Below the pieces are notes generated by a model. The model made no database searches and was not told where the DNA came from. It saw only the letters and a program-made list of their open reading frames with translations. Shown here one piece after another: positions 23,375 to 33,529 of a stretch of DNA of 64,000 bases (positions are counted from its first letter, which is position 1; every line of letters starts with the position of its first letter). The stretch is taken from the NCBI GenBank assembly GCA_947579665.1, contig OX388345.1, positions 73,647,454 through 73,711,453 of the forward strand. Reading direction: 5' to 3'. The translations under genes were made by a program, and so were the position numbers. The DNA is from Sympetrum striolatum (Eukaryota > Arthropoda > Insecta > Odonata > Libellulidae).

Positions 23375-23418
23375 TTTTTGTAACAATAGGGCGAATCCCG
23401 TTGAATAAATAAATACAT
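23375..23418 (+). repeat. non-LTR retrotransposon 3' end with (AAAT)n tail
   Basis: 'agggcgaatcccgttgaata' followed by AATAAATAC is the common layout of LINE 3' ends: a short GC hairpin (GGGCGAATCCC) just before a tetranucleotide tail. Upstream coding sequence has decayed beyond recognition. Confidence 0.6.
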
Positions 23419-23479
23419 ATAATTATCATTGAAGTCGGCTATTCAAAAATACTTCCATATCCCTGTAAGGAACAAAAAC

Positions 23480-23900
23480 AGCAAATAACTCACAAGACCG
23501 TCGTGATACTCAAAGGGAGCATTTTATTCCAGCCATATTCTCTAGACCTTCATCTTAGAATATTCGATTCCCTCGATATAATTTATCGGGTAAATGTGCA
23601 GTCAACACTCCCTGCGATATTTTTTTTTCTCTGAAAATGGCGCGGAGGCTTGGGAGCCCGCAGAAAGATTTACGGCGGACCCTTAAATCCACGTCTGAGG
23701 GATGAGGAGGACTGGGTTAGGATCAATTCAATCCGAGGCATTTTCTTCTTTCCGAGGAAATTTATAAAACTGTTGCTTTTAACGCGGGAAAGGATTTTCG
23801 CAAATTGAGGCGAACTTTCCCATCGGTGGATACCGAATCTAACTTTGTCCTCTCTTCCAATTCCGACCGATTTGTTTTTCCCAATAGTATTATATAAAGT
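23480..23900. other. GC-richer unique island
   Basis: CpG-containing unique sequence around 23640-23860 with no supported frame. Confidence 0.35.
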
Positions 23901-23979
23901 GGAGATAAAGTTTTAAATCAAAGTATTACAAAGTCTACAACATCCGAAGGACGAATGGAAGGCAAAAAAATGTTTGATA

Positions 23980-24060
23980 AGTCTACCACTCGAACCCGGA
24001 TCTTACATTTCCATCTGCATTAATACCTCACAATCCTCCTTTTGGCATGTAGCAGGGGAT
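23980..24060 (-). repeat. possible tRNA-like SINE remnant, minus strand
   Basis: Read on the minus strand, 'gatccgggttcgagtggta' is a good B-box. The A-box upstream is weak, so this is an eroded tRNA-derived element at best. Confidence 0.4.
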
Positions 24061-25105
24061 TAAAAATAACAATAAATTAAAATAAAATTAGTTTTTGCAC
24101 TAAAATTAAATGCAAGGCCAAAAAGAGCATTTTATTGATATAATATAAAAGCGTAATATTGTGGAAAAAATTCAATATTGTATAAATTGAGACAAGTTTT
24201 TAACATGCATTGTCATGAACTTGATTTGTTTCGAAAGAAAAGCCTTTTTTGTTCGTAGATAAAACAATGTTTTAAAAAAATATGTTCTATAAACTTCTGT
24301 GTAATGCTTCTGCATAATATTTGATTGTATATAATATGTAACTCTGTTTGCTCTACATTTATTTGCTGGGAGAACTTAAAACACAATAAATAAAAAAATA
24401 CTTTTACTTGAGAGAAAGAAAATAGTCACAGTAGCTGTTCAGCATAAGGAGCAGTTGGAGTTCGGTCCTCCATTTTGGAGGAATTTCCTAGCCTCTATTT
24501 ATAATTTGGATTTTCCTGTATGTATGCCTTCTCTGTATCAATCTAAATGCTTTTAGGTTAATACAATCTACGAATTATGACGAATCCGAGAATTCCATAT
24601 TCTAGAGGAATGCACGGGTTCAGCTTAATTTGCATTCCTTTTCCCACGTAACTAAAGAAACAAATGTATCGTAAAACCAAACATATGTTGCTCCTGCTAC
24701 CACAGATGGATGATGAGAAGAATATTGTCTATTTGTCATTTGGTACAGGATAGAGAAATATGTATCTTTCGTCTACTTTTTCATTAGTCCTTTTCGTGAC
24801 AGTGATGACTTAAATGCTGCTGAAGTATGAGTGATGCTGAGTATTGACACCACTTAAGGTCTCTCCGTATGAAATGTCAAGGAAATCATTGATCTTAGAG
24901 TCATTGCGCTTCACTTTCGTGGACATGTTCCGCTTGCAGAATTCTGGCTTTACAAGGAAAACAAGAGCAAAATACCTCACTCCTCAAGGACTCCTCACCT
25001 TACTTAGTAATTCTCATTCCCCCTACTTTTTAATGTTTCTTTTTATTTTCACTTTTAACTTTGTTATTTTATTAAGTATTTGTAATGACATTTATATTTA
25101 ACTTA
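24060..25105. other. unassigned AT-rich DNA
   Basis: I see no gene. 'tacctcactcctcaagga' at about 24977 resembles a short dispersed motif at 42851 and 50505. Confidence 0.4.
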
Positions 25106-25109
25106 ATGT

Positions 25110-25392
25110 TACACTAACTTATAATACTGAATTTAATGTTATACTTCTTAATGCTCGTATTATTTTTATATTCTGTGTTTTCGCGGGTTTTTTTCACCTC
25201 CCTTCTTTGTGGGTGTTTTCCCGCAATGTGGGTTTTCTTTTCCTTAGACCCCCTTCAGTTGCAAAGATTTTTTCCCACACCCTATTCTTTCTTTTTGTTT
25301 ATAATTCATTTCATGTTGTAAAAATTATAACGACGTACGAGGTTAGGTGGAAGAGAGGCCTAACCTCATCAATAAAGGGTCGATCTATCTAT
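25110..25392 (+). mobile_element. LINE 3' end, family L, copy a
   Basis: Shared blocks with the copies at 48785-49010 (minus), 51355-51610 (minus) and 61430-61525 (plus): 'tgtgttttcgcgggttttt', 'gggtgttttcccgcaa', 'ccttcagttgcaaagatttt', 'cgaggttaggtggaagag' and 'cctaacctc.tcaataaagg'. The tail here is (ATCT)n. The terminal CGAGGTTAGG/CCTAACCTC inverted repeat forms a stem-loop just before the tail, typical of a reverse-transcriptase recognition site. The overlapping 61-85 codon frames have no RT motif. Confidence 0.75.
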
Positions 25393-25399
25393 CTACTAG

Positions 25400-26220
25400 C
25401 TCTTGGTAGCTGATGTTAGATGTTCCAACTGCCCTTCGGGCTGAATAATCTACTAACTGACCAAAATTTTTACAGTTCATTTACTTTTGCTAACAGAACT
25501 ATGAGTATCGTAGAATGTTAACCGTTATCTGAAACTCAAATCATTAGGGTACCACATTTCATTTTACTTGGTATCTTAAAAACTATCTTCCTTTTTAAAC
25601 CACAAAGACTTTAATATCAGAAATCATCATAATGCAAACTCTGATTAAATTCCACTACCTCGGTCTATTTGATTGAACTATTCTTTGCCTTTAACTAATG
25701 AGTTGGAACCCACAGCCTTGGAGCATAATCAGGGTGGGCCGATAGGGGCCAAAAAAGCGATGAAACATGAGAGAGGGAATTTAGACAGAGATTCGCTATT
25801 TTTTGTTCCCCGATGACTGGGCTCAGCTTCGAGTCGTGGTCGTGCTGTTATTCCCTGCGGTTCAGTGAAAGTCGCCATGAATATTAATCCATGGAAAAAA
25901 GCAACCACCCGGTGGAAAATACTCATCTGGGATCTAACTGTTTTTGTACCATGTAAAAACTTTCAGCAAGGTTTCTCGAGAGGTTATTCCAAGCCATTCC
26001 ACAGAATTGAAAGCCAAGAGCAAAAAACAAGCATCCTATGAAAGCTTGAAAAAAATAGCCGTATATGGCAAATTATTTTGAATAACTTAGATCCGTCGAG
26101 TCAAAAACTATATTTTTTATTTCCCTATGCCCCCACAAAAAGTCGTTCGTTGACAATATTACAGTGAGGAATGCAAATAGTTACAATAAACGAACACAAG
26201 AAACCACGCTTTAACCAAGA
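25400..26220. other. unassigned DNA
   Basis: No gene or strong repeat is recognised. 25740-25930 is moderately GC-rich. Confidence 0.45.
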
Positions 26221-26231
26221 AAATCCTATTA

Positions 26232-26310
26232 GTCAGGACCCGAACCCAGAAGCTTGACGTCGGCGTCGGTAGTCATACTCCTTTTGATAATAGTTACGCA
26301 TTGTCTTTGG
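26232..26310 (-). repeat. possible tRNA-like SINE remnant, minus strand
   Basis: On the minus strand, 'ttctgggttcgggtcctg' resembles a B-box, preceded at tRNA spacing by a weak A-box region. Only the B-box is convincing. Confidence 0.35.
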
Positions 26311-26394
26311 CTTACTAATAGTTCTTTTAATGACATCAGCTTTTCGTGTATTTATCAATATTGTTAATTTAATGCAACAATAGGTCTAGTACAT

Positions 26395-26590
26395 GAGATA
26401 GAATGTTAGGTACTCATCTACCAATTTTCGCTGCAAGCCACCTTTTAGCGTGTGGCAGAGGGTGCATTCACCGTGACCCTATATCCCTAATCGATTGCTT
26501 TCGTGTATCGTTCGCAGAAAAAAGAAACATTACTGAATCGAAATGTTCTAGCCACCACTTCCCTGATCTTCTTTGCAGCATCTGAGCAGC
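26395..26590 (+). repeat. fragment resembling a widespread arthropod repeat
   Basis: 'gctgcaagccacctttta' and 'gcgtgtggcagagggt' recall a dispersed repeat I have met in several insect genomes ('ctgcaagccacc...gtgtgtggc.gagggt'), probably of non-LTR origin. This rests on memory of the pattern, not a search. The 60-codon plus frame shows no domain. Confidence 0.35.
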
Positions 26591-26640
26591 CTATATAACA
26601 TGGAGAGCGTAAATATCGGTAAACATGTTACATCTTATTG

Positions 26641-26885
26641 TTTAAAATCTCCAGTAGCCGTCTTTGTCGGCGTTTCTCACCTCTTTCACCGGTATTAAGT
26701 ACTTCATTACCCCTCAGTACGATAGCATTGCTACTGAAATGAGCAATGGGTTCCTCTTAAAAGTGCAGCGATCCTTCCCGTTTTCTCCGAATACCGGTGA
26801 AGAAGGTGAGAAACGCCGACAAAGACGGCTATTGAAGATTTTAAACCTCTAATTTATTAACAGCCGTGTTCAAAATTTCCTTTCT
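26641..26885 (+). mobile_element. foldback element F1, copy 2 (loop inverted)
   Basis: Arms 26641-26696 and 26789-26846 pair almost perfectly through 'ccgtctttgtcggcg', 'tttctcacct' and 'caccggta'. The outer flank 'attaacagccgtgttc' (to about 26885) aligns directly with copy 1 at 14141-14400, but the loop ('gatagcattgctactgaaat') aligns only with the reverse complement of copy 1's loop. The interior has therefore flipped relative to the outside in one copy. Confidence 0.85.
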
Positions 26886-26889
26886 CTAC

Positions 26890-27610
26890 ACATTAAATCT
26901 TTCCTCATTCAAGTCTCAGGAATATTGTTAGCTAATATTGGAGGGGTTGAGAATGCAAGAAGGCTTCCGTCTGATGACAACACAGACGAACAGAAGATCT
27001 ACAAGGCCTCCGTCTATTTCCTCAAATATTTCCCATCTTTTTCTCAGCATATTTCCTGGACGACGTATTTTCCCTCTGCCTCATCCAAATATTTCATATG
27101 AATGCGATTCATTCTGACAAAAAACCAAAACCTTATTTGCTATACGTTTTTATCTGCAGCCCGCCAAAGACTAACATTTTTATATGTTCCGGCCACTGAA
27201 CTCAAATTCTGATCCTGAAGATATGACGCAAATACGAGAATTCTCATTGCATCTGTCCCGTCAAAAAAGATTAATGTCTACTTTAGCTACGATTTCCTTA
27301 TAACGACTCCCTCTTGGAAGAGTATTCGGTCTGCATAACATGCGAAGATTGAGACGGGTCTCGAGACCAAATATCCTCGGTTGTCTGACGTATGTGGAAG
27401 TTATATTTCTACGGGAAATGAGAATTTTATCAGCGGAAAGAAGATCAAAGCCGCCGGCACTCTCGCAAACAATGTAAAATAGAAGAGCGTTTCTCAATTT
27501 TGCAAGGTGCATCTCCCACGCTACGAAGTTATTATTTCCTCTATGACCTAAATTTACTCGACATTCGCTCATGTAGGAATACACTTGTTTCTCAAAATAA
27601 TGCGAGGTAA
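26890..27610. other. unassigned unique DNA
   Basis: A 107-codon minus-strand frame (27261-27584) lies in moderately GC-rich sequence. Its translation has no motif I recognise, and I do not support it as a gene. Confidence 0.4.
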
Positions 27611-27810
27611 ATTTATCATAATATTCTGCGTAATAAGTTCTATCGTGTCCCGCTAGCGAGTCGCAGCAATCACTTCTTTGCTATATTGTACGTGTGGTGA
27701 CTGCCCGTATGTTATATGCTTTTATTTTATGATTAGTAATTATTTTTGTAGTGTGTTTTTGAATATATTTTAGGATATTGACAATTCTTCTTATTTATAC
27801 ATAAATGGGA

Positions 27811-27841
27811 ACCTCCTGACGAGCCAATTATCGGCTCAGGA
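27811..27841. repeat. small imperfect stem-loop
   Basis: TCCTGACGAGCC and GGCTCAGGA pair around a 7-base loop in otherwise AT-rich sequence. It is too short to call a microRNA or a terminator. Confidence 0.35.
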
Positions 27842-28316
27842 AGACCTAAGATTCGTTGAATTGTTGTAATCTACTGCTTGCTTGTATTAAATTCGTTTTT
27901 CTCAGTATTTTTACCTCTGTAACGTGATTTTGTAAGCCAATTCCTGGCAAGTTTAACTAAGCACGTAAAATCGATTTTCGTGATTGTTAAATTTCTGAAG
28001 TGCCTATGTAAGTTTTATGAATGTTTTTTTATGCTGATAAATAAAGGAATCCAAAGTGCAATTGTGGCATGTACTATTTTGCTGTCCTGAAGAAATTAAA
28101 TAAAAAGTAATGAAGTTCAAGTTAAACCTACCCCCGGAGTGCAACAGAATCACTGCGAGTAGATAAATTATCAGGTAGAGGATACACATTATGTAGTATA
28201 CATACATACAGTGGTACGTAGTCAACTGAATAGTCCTGTTAGCATATACTTTATTATGAATATAGTCGGTAATTGACAAGGCTTATGTTTTAGAGGTCAT
28301 AAATTAGGATTTGAGG

Positions 28317-29386
28317 CATAAGGTAATTCCAGGAGAGATGCCCAACCTAAGGAAAAGACTTCATAACAATTACTTCAGTGATAACAAGAATTTGAAACTG
28401 CGTGATAGACTAGAGCATATATTGATCATTAACATGATATTTAAAAATTTGGTTTAAAAACATTTTCACGTAAAATATTATTTTTTTGCATCCAAGTATT
28501 TGACCATCTCTCCCGAGTGTCCGGATGAGACGCCCCACCTCTGTGGGAGAGATACCCCACTAGCTTAAACTGAATTTAATCTGGAAAGCGCTTTTTAAAT
28601 ATAACTTGAAGTCAGGATCTAACAAATCGTTTACGTTAACATTAAAACCTTTTTAAAAGTTTCATTTTCAAAAATTTTTGGAGGCATACAAATAGCACAT
28701 TGAGGCTTGGTCGTCAGTTTTTTTTGCAAGTGACATCTTCTCACGCAAAAATATTGTCGTTTCAACCGAAAACAATTATGACAATTTTGATTTTTTTTGT
28801 CGAAATTTCGATCAGAAAAAAGCGTTCATAAAATGCATTCGACCGTGTATTTAAATTTAAATTTAAATTTAATTGTAGATTACAAACGTTTTCTTGAAAA
28901 AATCCTTAATCAGTATCACCTTAAGGTTAAATTGATACTAATAGGGCACATATACCTAAAGATAGCACTGGGGCATCTATCCCGAGAAGAGGTGGGTGGA
29001 TCTATCCTTTCAGTACTGGAGAGATGCCCTTGCAGCTAGTGAGGCTACACTTTGTCCAAGATGGCCAGTCACTGCACGTGGATATAAGATGAACCTATAG
29101 CTACAAGTTTTCGCCCTTTTATTCAAAATATTCAAATATTTAAACTGATGCCAATCAGAAACATTATACTCTATCTTATAACAGGGCGGAAAAAACAGTA
29201 CCTACTTGAAATGATGTTATAAAACTGCGTAAAAAGAATTAATTGTCATGAAACTCTTGCAGCTAGACAAGTGCATTCCAAATAAGTGATGAACACCGTC
29301 AGTAGAGCAATTTTGTGGTTTTCCTTAAAAATACTGCAACTGGTGGATCTCTCCCAGTGGAGCATCTCACCCGGAATTACCTTATA
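28317..29386. mobile_element. TIR element of about 1.07 kb, non-autonomous
   Basis: The ends are inverted: 'ataaggtaattcc.gg' then 'gagatgc' at 28318-28342, against 'gcatctcacccggaattac' then 'cttat' at 29362-29385. Inside, a motif of the type 'ggagagatgccccac' recurs near 28505-28560, 28970-29035 and 29341-29365 in both orientations, as subterminal binding-site repeats often do. Short flanking similarity (gatttgaggcata / gatttaggcata) may be a decayed duplication. All internal frames are under 81 codons and none resembles a transposase. Confidence 0.65.
28849..28871 (+). repeat. (AAATTT)n microsatellite
   Basis: About four copies of the self-complementary hexamer AAATTT lie inside the 1.07-kb TIR element. 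Confidence 0.85.
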
Positions 29387-29389
29387 CGA

Positions 29390-31460
29390 GATTTAGGCAT
29401 ATCACAGGGCAAAGAGGATTGTCTTCGGTAATCAGTCACAATTACAAAATAAAAATGAAAATAAAGCTCCCGATAATCGTAGCAAGTGTAGCATATTGGA
29501 AGAAGAACAACTTTGAAAGTTCCACAATCATTTTACGAAAGTTATAAATTATTAAAAAATTATTGGGCAACTTACAAAGTTGTTCTTCTACCGAGCTGTC
29601 TCTTTTCCACAAAGTGAAGCTTGGGCATATTAATGCTAAGGGTAGCTTGTGCTCGAGTATCAAAATTATCCAGATTGCAGCAAATTTTTTTATTAATTTA
29701 AATCCATTAAACATAAAAATTTGTATAATTTGGAAGTCGCTTTACACTTTCGCTACGGGGACGTCAATTGATGTCTTTTCAGAACTTTTAAGGTCTGTGG
29801 ACAACGGCCATCCTGTTTACATTATTCTTTACGAAGCATGGCGTCAAACAAATTCTCTCGACATTCTATCACACCTAGTTTGGTTCAATTAGTTCATGAA
29901 AAATCTAATAGATCTAATTGAAAAATCTAAAATTCAAGGGAGCTTGCGATTACAAGAAGATGGAAACTGTTGGGTCTCTTCGTAACGAATAAAGAGGAAT
30001 CTGTTTCTAACTTAAGGCCACAGCCCTTTTCAAAGTATAATACCATAATAAATACCGAAAAAGTCCCAGAAATCGCTGGTCCCGCATTCCCTGTGACCTC
30101 ACCATTAGAGCCAAATTATCACTAGGTAATCCGGTGTTGTCAAGTCCAGTATTTCAATGCCCCTCAATCTTATGCAGCTACGACTACGCCGTTCGATTTT
30201 TTTGTGGGGATCTGTACATAAGTACTGTGAAACCTCCAAAATGAACTATTGAAACAGGCCAAAAATGACCAGCAGTCCTGAGAGAGCGTTTAATTAAATG
30301 GCCAGCAGTAAAAGAGTCTAAAAAATATAAAAAACCGATTTAACGACAGCGTCATGAGCCTACGAAGATACAGTTACAGTAACAGCAAATATGCGGATCA
30401 AACCGTGATGCCTAAAATTGAAAAATAGAATTATAAAGAATACATTTACTTTCAAATCGAAGAGTACCATTTCCCTTTCACCAATAAAAGTTATGTTCTT
30501 CCGAGAATGAACCAGGTGAGTTATTGGCGAAATTCGCTGAAATATTTACGCTGAAGAACTGATTGGGAAGCCCTTCCTCCGGTGTAAGGAAAAAAACTCG
30601 GAACTGAACAACGAAGACCCGAGGTAGTGAAAGTGATTTGTAAGTGAAAGTGTGTTCTAGGGAAGGGGAAAGAAGCGGAAATCGAAGAAAAAATTGTGTT
30701 TCGACGGAAAAAATCGAAACAAGATTTCAGACGAAAGGAAAACAAATTGGAAAGCGAAGAGGAATGATAACGGAATTATCTTATCAACCGAAAATTTTAC
30801 TCGGAAATGATGTATTCAGAGGGTCCGTAAACATGTAAACAAAATCCGTACGAAAGAAATCAAACTCGTATGCGAAGAATGTGATTTCTTTTTTGAGTAA
30901 TGTAATGCGAAATGCTAACTGAAACACTGTCTGCAAAATGATGGGCACCAAAGACCTGAGGATACCTTCCACCATAAGCTACAAAAAGGGCTTGAGCTGG
31001 AATAAGGCTTAATGGGTTATTATTATTAGGTAAAGAAAACGTTCCCTTTGCTTTCCTAACCGTATCAGAATACTATTGGAGAATACAATCACCTGAGCGA
31101 AGTGCAATGACCCCATAAAGAACTCTTTAGATAGATTTTGATAAGGTGAATGTTATTTCGCAGCAACATCCATTAATGAGTATCTTACTTATTGTGACAA
31201 CCATAGGCAACAATGAAACAATATTAAATAAAAAATATATAAACATTTATAAATTCTACATTTGTCCTAAAATATAGAGAGCATTAACATCAAAAGAAAA
31301 TGTAGTGCTATCACTAATTACTCAAATAATCATCATCCGACACCATAGGTGATCGAATCTTTATAGTCAAAAGGAAGAAGTGGAAGAGACGGAAAGACTA
31401 GTGGAAATATACCTCGATATTATTAATCATTCTTACAAGGAGTTGATCTGTGGTGTGTTA
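29390..31460. other. unassigned unique DNA
   Basis: About 2 kb with no recognised gene. Opposing frames of 90 codons (minus, 29442-29714) and 109 codons (plus, 29563-29892) overlap each other and carry no domain. A small duplication of 'agtggaaatata' occurs near 31400 and 31460. Confidence 0.45.
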
Positions 31461-31464
31461 GTGG

Positions 31465-31860
31465 AAATATATGCAAAAGGGTTCCCCCTTCGGTAGATAC
31501 ACGTTCCTCAAGGTTCCCTATTCAATATCATTTCTGTCGCTTCTTCATTACTTACCCTACTATTTATGTCATCTACTATCTCTCTTTGTCCTCCCCTCTA
31601 TCTTTCCTTTGAATTCTACCCTCAATTACTTTCTTTAGCAGCCAGTCTCCTCTCAATATCTGTCCCAACGATTTCCTCTAATGACGCCTTATTACTTAAT
31701 TACTTGACTTAAAAGCCTCTCTTCTCCAGCAATCTCTAGCACCTCCGCGTTCCGTTCACCCATCAACCCAACGTATTTCCATGAACTCTTGATTTTATCT
31801 TTTCTTAAATTCCGCTTTTCACACTGGTACAGTAAAACACTGCACGCTGTGGATTTTACC
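31465..31860 (-). pseudogene. LINE ORF2 C-terminal remnant
   Basis: This is the decayed end of the reverse transcriptase-endonuclease protein of a non-LTR retrotransposon, reading on the minus strand. Between about 31677 and 31591 one frame gives GQILRGDWLLKKVIEGRIQR, followed by KDRGEDKER. This corresponds to the 'GHILR..LL..VIEGR..GKR.RGRPR' block found after the RT domain in many arthropod LINEs. Upstream, another frame reads ERNAEVLEIAGEERLLSQ, the usual 'RN.EVL...GEER.LL' segment. Downstream, after a frame change, EIVDDINSRVSNEEATEM matches the '.MDDI..R' segment. At least two frame changes and several stops make it non-functional. No RT catalytic block was found upstream (past 31860), where family Q repeat DNA begins. 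The clade is not certain. Confidence 0.78.
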
Positions 31861-31887
31861 TATATATTTCTTATTCCTTTAGTAGAT

Positions 31888-32125
31888 CATGAACCTCGAA
31901 AAATTCCAGTAAAACTGTTACAAATATTACGATACATATTATGTGTGTATTATTTAGTTTTAAAATTAAATATAATAAATGTATGTAATCATTTTGTGGG
32001 CATTGTAAGTTTTTCATGTATGAAATGTATATTAATTATATTATAACTGGTTTAAATGTATATATATAGAAAAAATTGCCACCAGGTTTACAGCCTATCT
32101 GCACTTTGTGTAATTATAATAATTT
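31888..32125 (+). repeat. dispersed repeat, family Q, copy 2
   Basis: It is the direct counterpart of 3625-3860: 'catgaacctcgaaaaattcc', 'tttgtgggcattgtaag', 'ataactggttt' and 'attgccaccaggtttaca', ending in 'taattataataattt'. It abuts the LINE remnant but reads on the opposite strand, so the junction probably marks independent insertions. Confidence 0.7.
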
Positions 32126-32429
32126 GTTTTTGTTATTGGTGGAAACAAGGGGTGATAAAAGAATCTGCATACTACCTAATCCTGTTTACAACAATTCGTA
32201 TTAGATCCATAAAATTCCGTCTGAAATTCCTTAAATATCTTCCACAATTAAAAGGTAATACGTAAGCGAACTTGGAGATATTAACCGGACATTATTTCAA
32301 ATTTCTAATCTCTACAGTGTATACTTCATTAATTTTTGTTACAATGACTATATTCATAATAGAGTCTACGTTAACAGAACTATTTAGTTCACCATTTTTG
32401 TCAGTTTGTATACATTATACTTAGAGAAT

Positions 32430-32490
32430 ATCCAGTTCCACTAGATCATTTATCTACTTGCAGTGATTTTGTTATCATAATAATAACCTA
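32430..32490 (+). repeat. retroelement tail fragment
   Basis: 'ccactagatcatttatctac' then 'ttgcagtgattttgtta' and 'ataataa' is a diverged copy of the tails at 7400, 7840, 19880 and 20085. Confidence 0.5.
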
Positions 32491-32579
32491 AATAACTGTT
32501 GTAGTATACTTAAGATACTGGATAGTATCTTAGAATAAAATTGTCCCTCTCCTCAGTTAAATATACCGCGATTTTATCC

Positions 32580-33120
32580 TCTGAAAGCACCCTAGTCATT
32601 CATGTACGCAAGCGTCTAGAACGAAAGTCTTCGCTCGATAAAACAAAACTTCCTTTCCATCAAAACGTAGAACGACCCAATGTCAACTTGGAGCGAATCT
32701 TTCCATAAGATTTCTTCTCGTGGATTTTGCTCTCCTGTAAGGATTCCTGGAAAATATCGCAAATATTCGCCCGATCATTCCTAACCTTTTCGGCAAAGGC
32801 TCTCTACAAATCAAACAGGAGATGGGAATTCCCTCTCCGTCCCCAACACATTTCTGGCATTCTCCTTATAAACCTCAAAATTCCCAACACCTCTCTCCTG
32901 CTCATGCACACCCTTCGCAAATCGTCAGCAGATTCTTCCCCGTTCCTCGGACGAGGAAACCACGGGATGTAAATAAAAATGTCCCCGATAAGGAATTCTA
33001 GACTTAAAATAATAAACAAATACCCTAATCCGGCCATTCCTTGCACAGAGGGGTGCCGGAGAAGCGTGAGTGTCGGATAACTTGACCAGAGTGATAAAGA
33101 CCGAGCCATAAAGAGAAATA
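32580..33120. other. GC-richer unique island
   Basis: Unique sequence with opposing frames of 81 (plus) and 107 (minus) codons over the same bases and no recognised domain. It may be regulatory. Confidence 0.35.
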
Positions 33121-33224
33121 CATACATTTAATATATTACGGAGGGATATATATGATAGTGTAGAACTTAATATATAAGAACGTGTGATAATTCACATATA
33201 CGAGGTGGCAAGTTAATTAAGGCA

Positions 33225-33523
33225 AACAAGGGGAGACTAATTTCTGTCCGGGGATTTTGATATACATTTTTGCGGTGATGTAGGAAATAGAGAAATAAAA
33301 AAAACTGTTTTGGCGTTCGTCTAAATGCGCCTTATTGAAAATTAACGATCTGTGTATCTGTAACCCCGCATTACACACCCGCTCTAGACCAAATATTTAA
33401 GGAATAACCCGCTGTTTTCCAGTAATTCTCAAATCTTATTTTTATTTATTTTGATAAATATTTTCCTTGTTACTTACTGATAGATAAGGGCGATATTTCT
33501 ATTATTTCACATGATATCCGATA
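33225..33523 (+). repeat. dispersed ~300-bp repeat, copy 1
   Basis: It aligns with 37427-37747 on the same strand: 'tccggggattttgat', 'ggcgttcgt.taaatg', 'attacacacccgc', 'tagaccaaat', 'ggaataacccgctgtttt', 'ttccttgtta' and 'gggcgatatttc.attattt'. Neither copy has a frame or a clear target duplication. Confidence 0.8.
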
Positions 33524-33529
33524 GAATAA

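Noticed and set aside
27261..27584. 107-codon minus-strand frame
   Set aside because: No recognisable motif, no neighbouring frames suggesting exons, and length within chance for moderately GC-rich DNA.
27811..27841. microRNA precursor or rho-independent terminator
   Set aside because: The stem is about 10 bp with a bulge, too short for a pre-miRNA, and bacterial terminators do not apply to this DNA.
29442..29892. Overlapping 90-codon (minus) and 109-codon (plus) frames
   Set aside because: They occupy the same bases on opposite strands, have no domain, and sit in ordinary AT-rich sequence.
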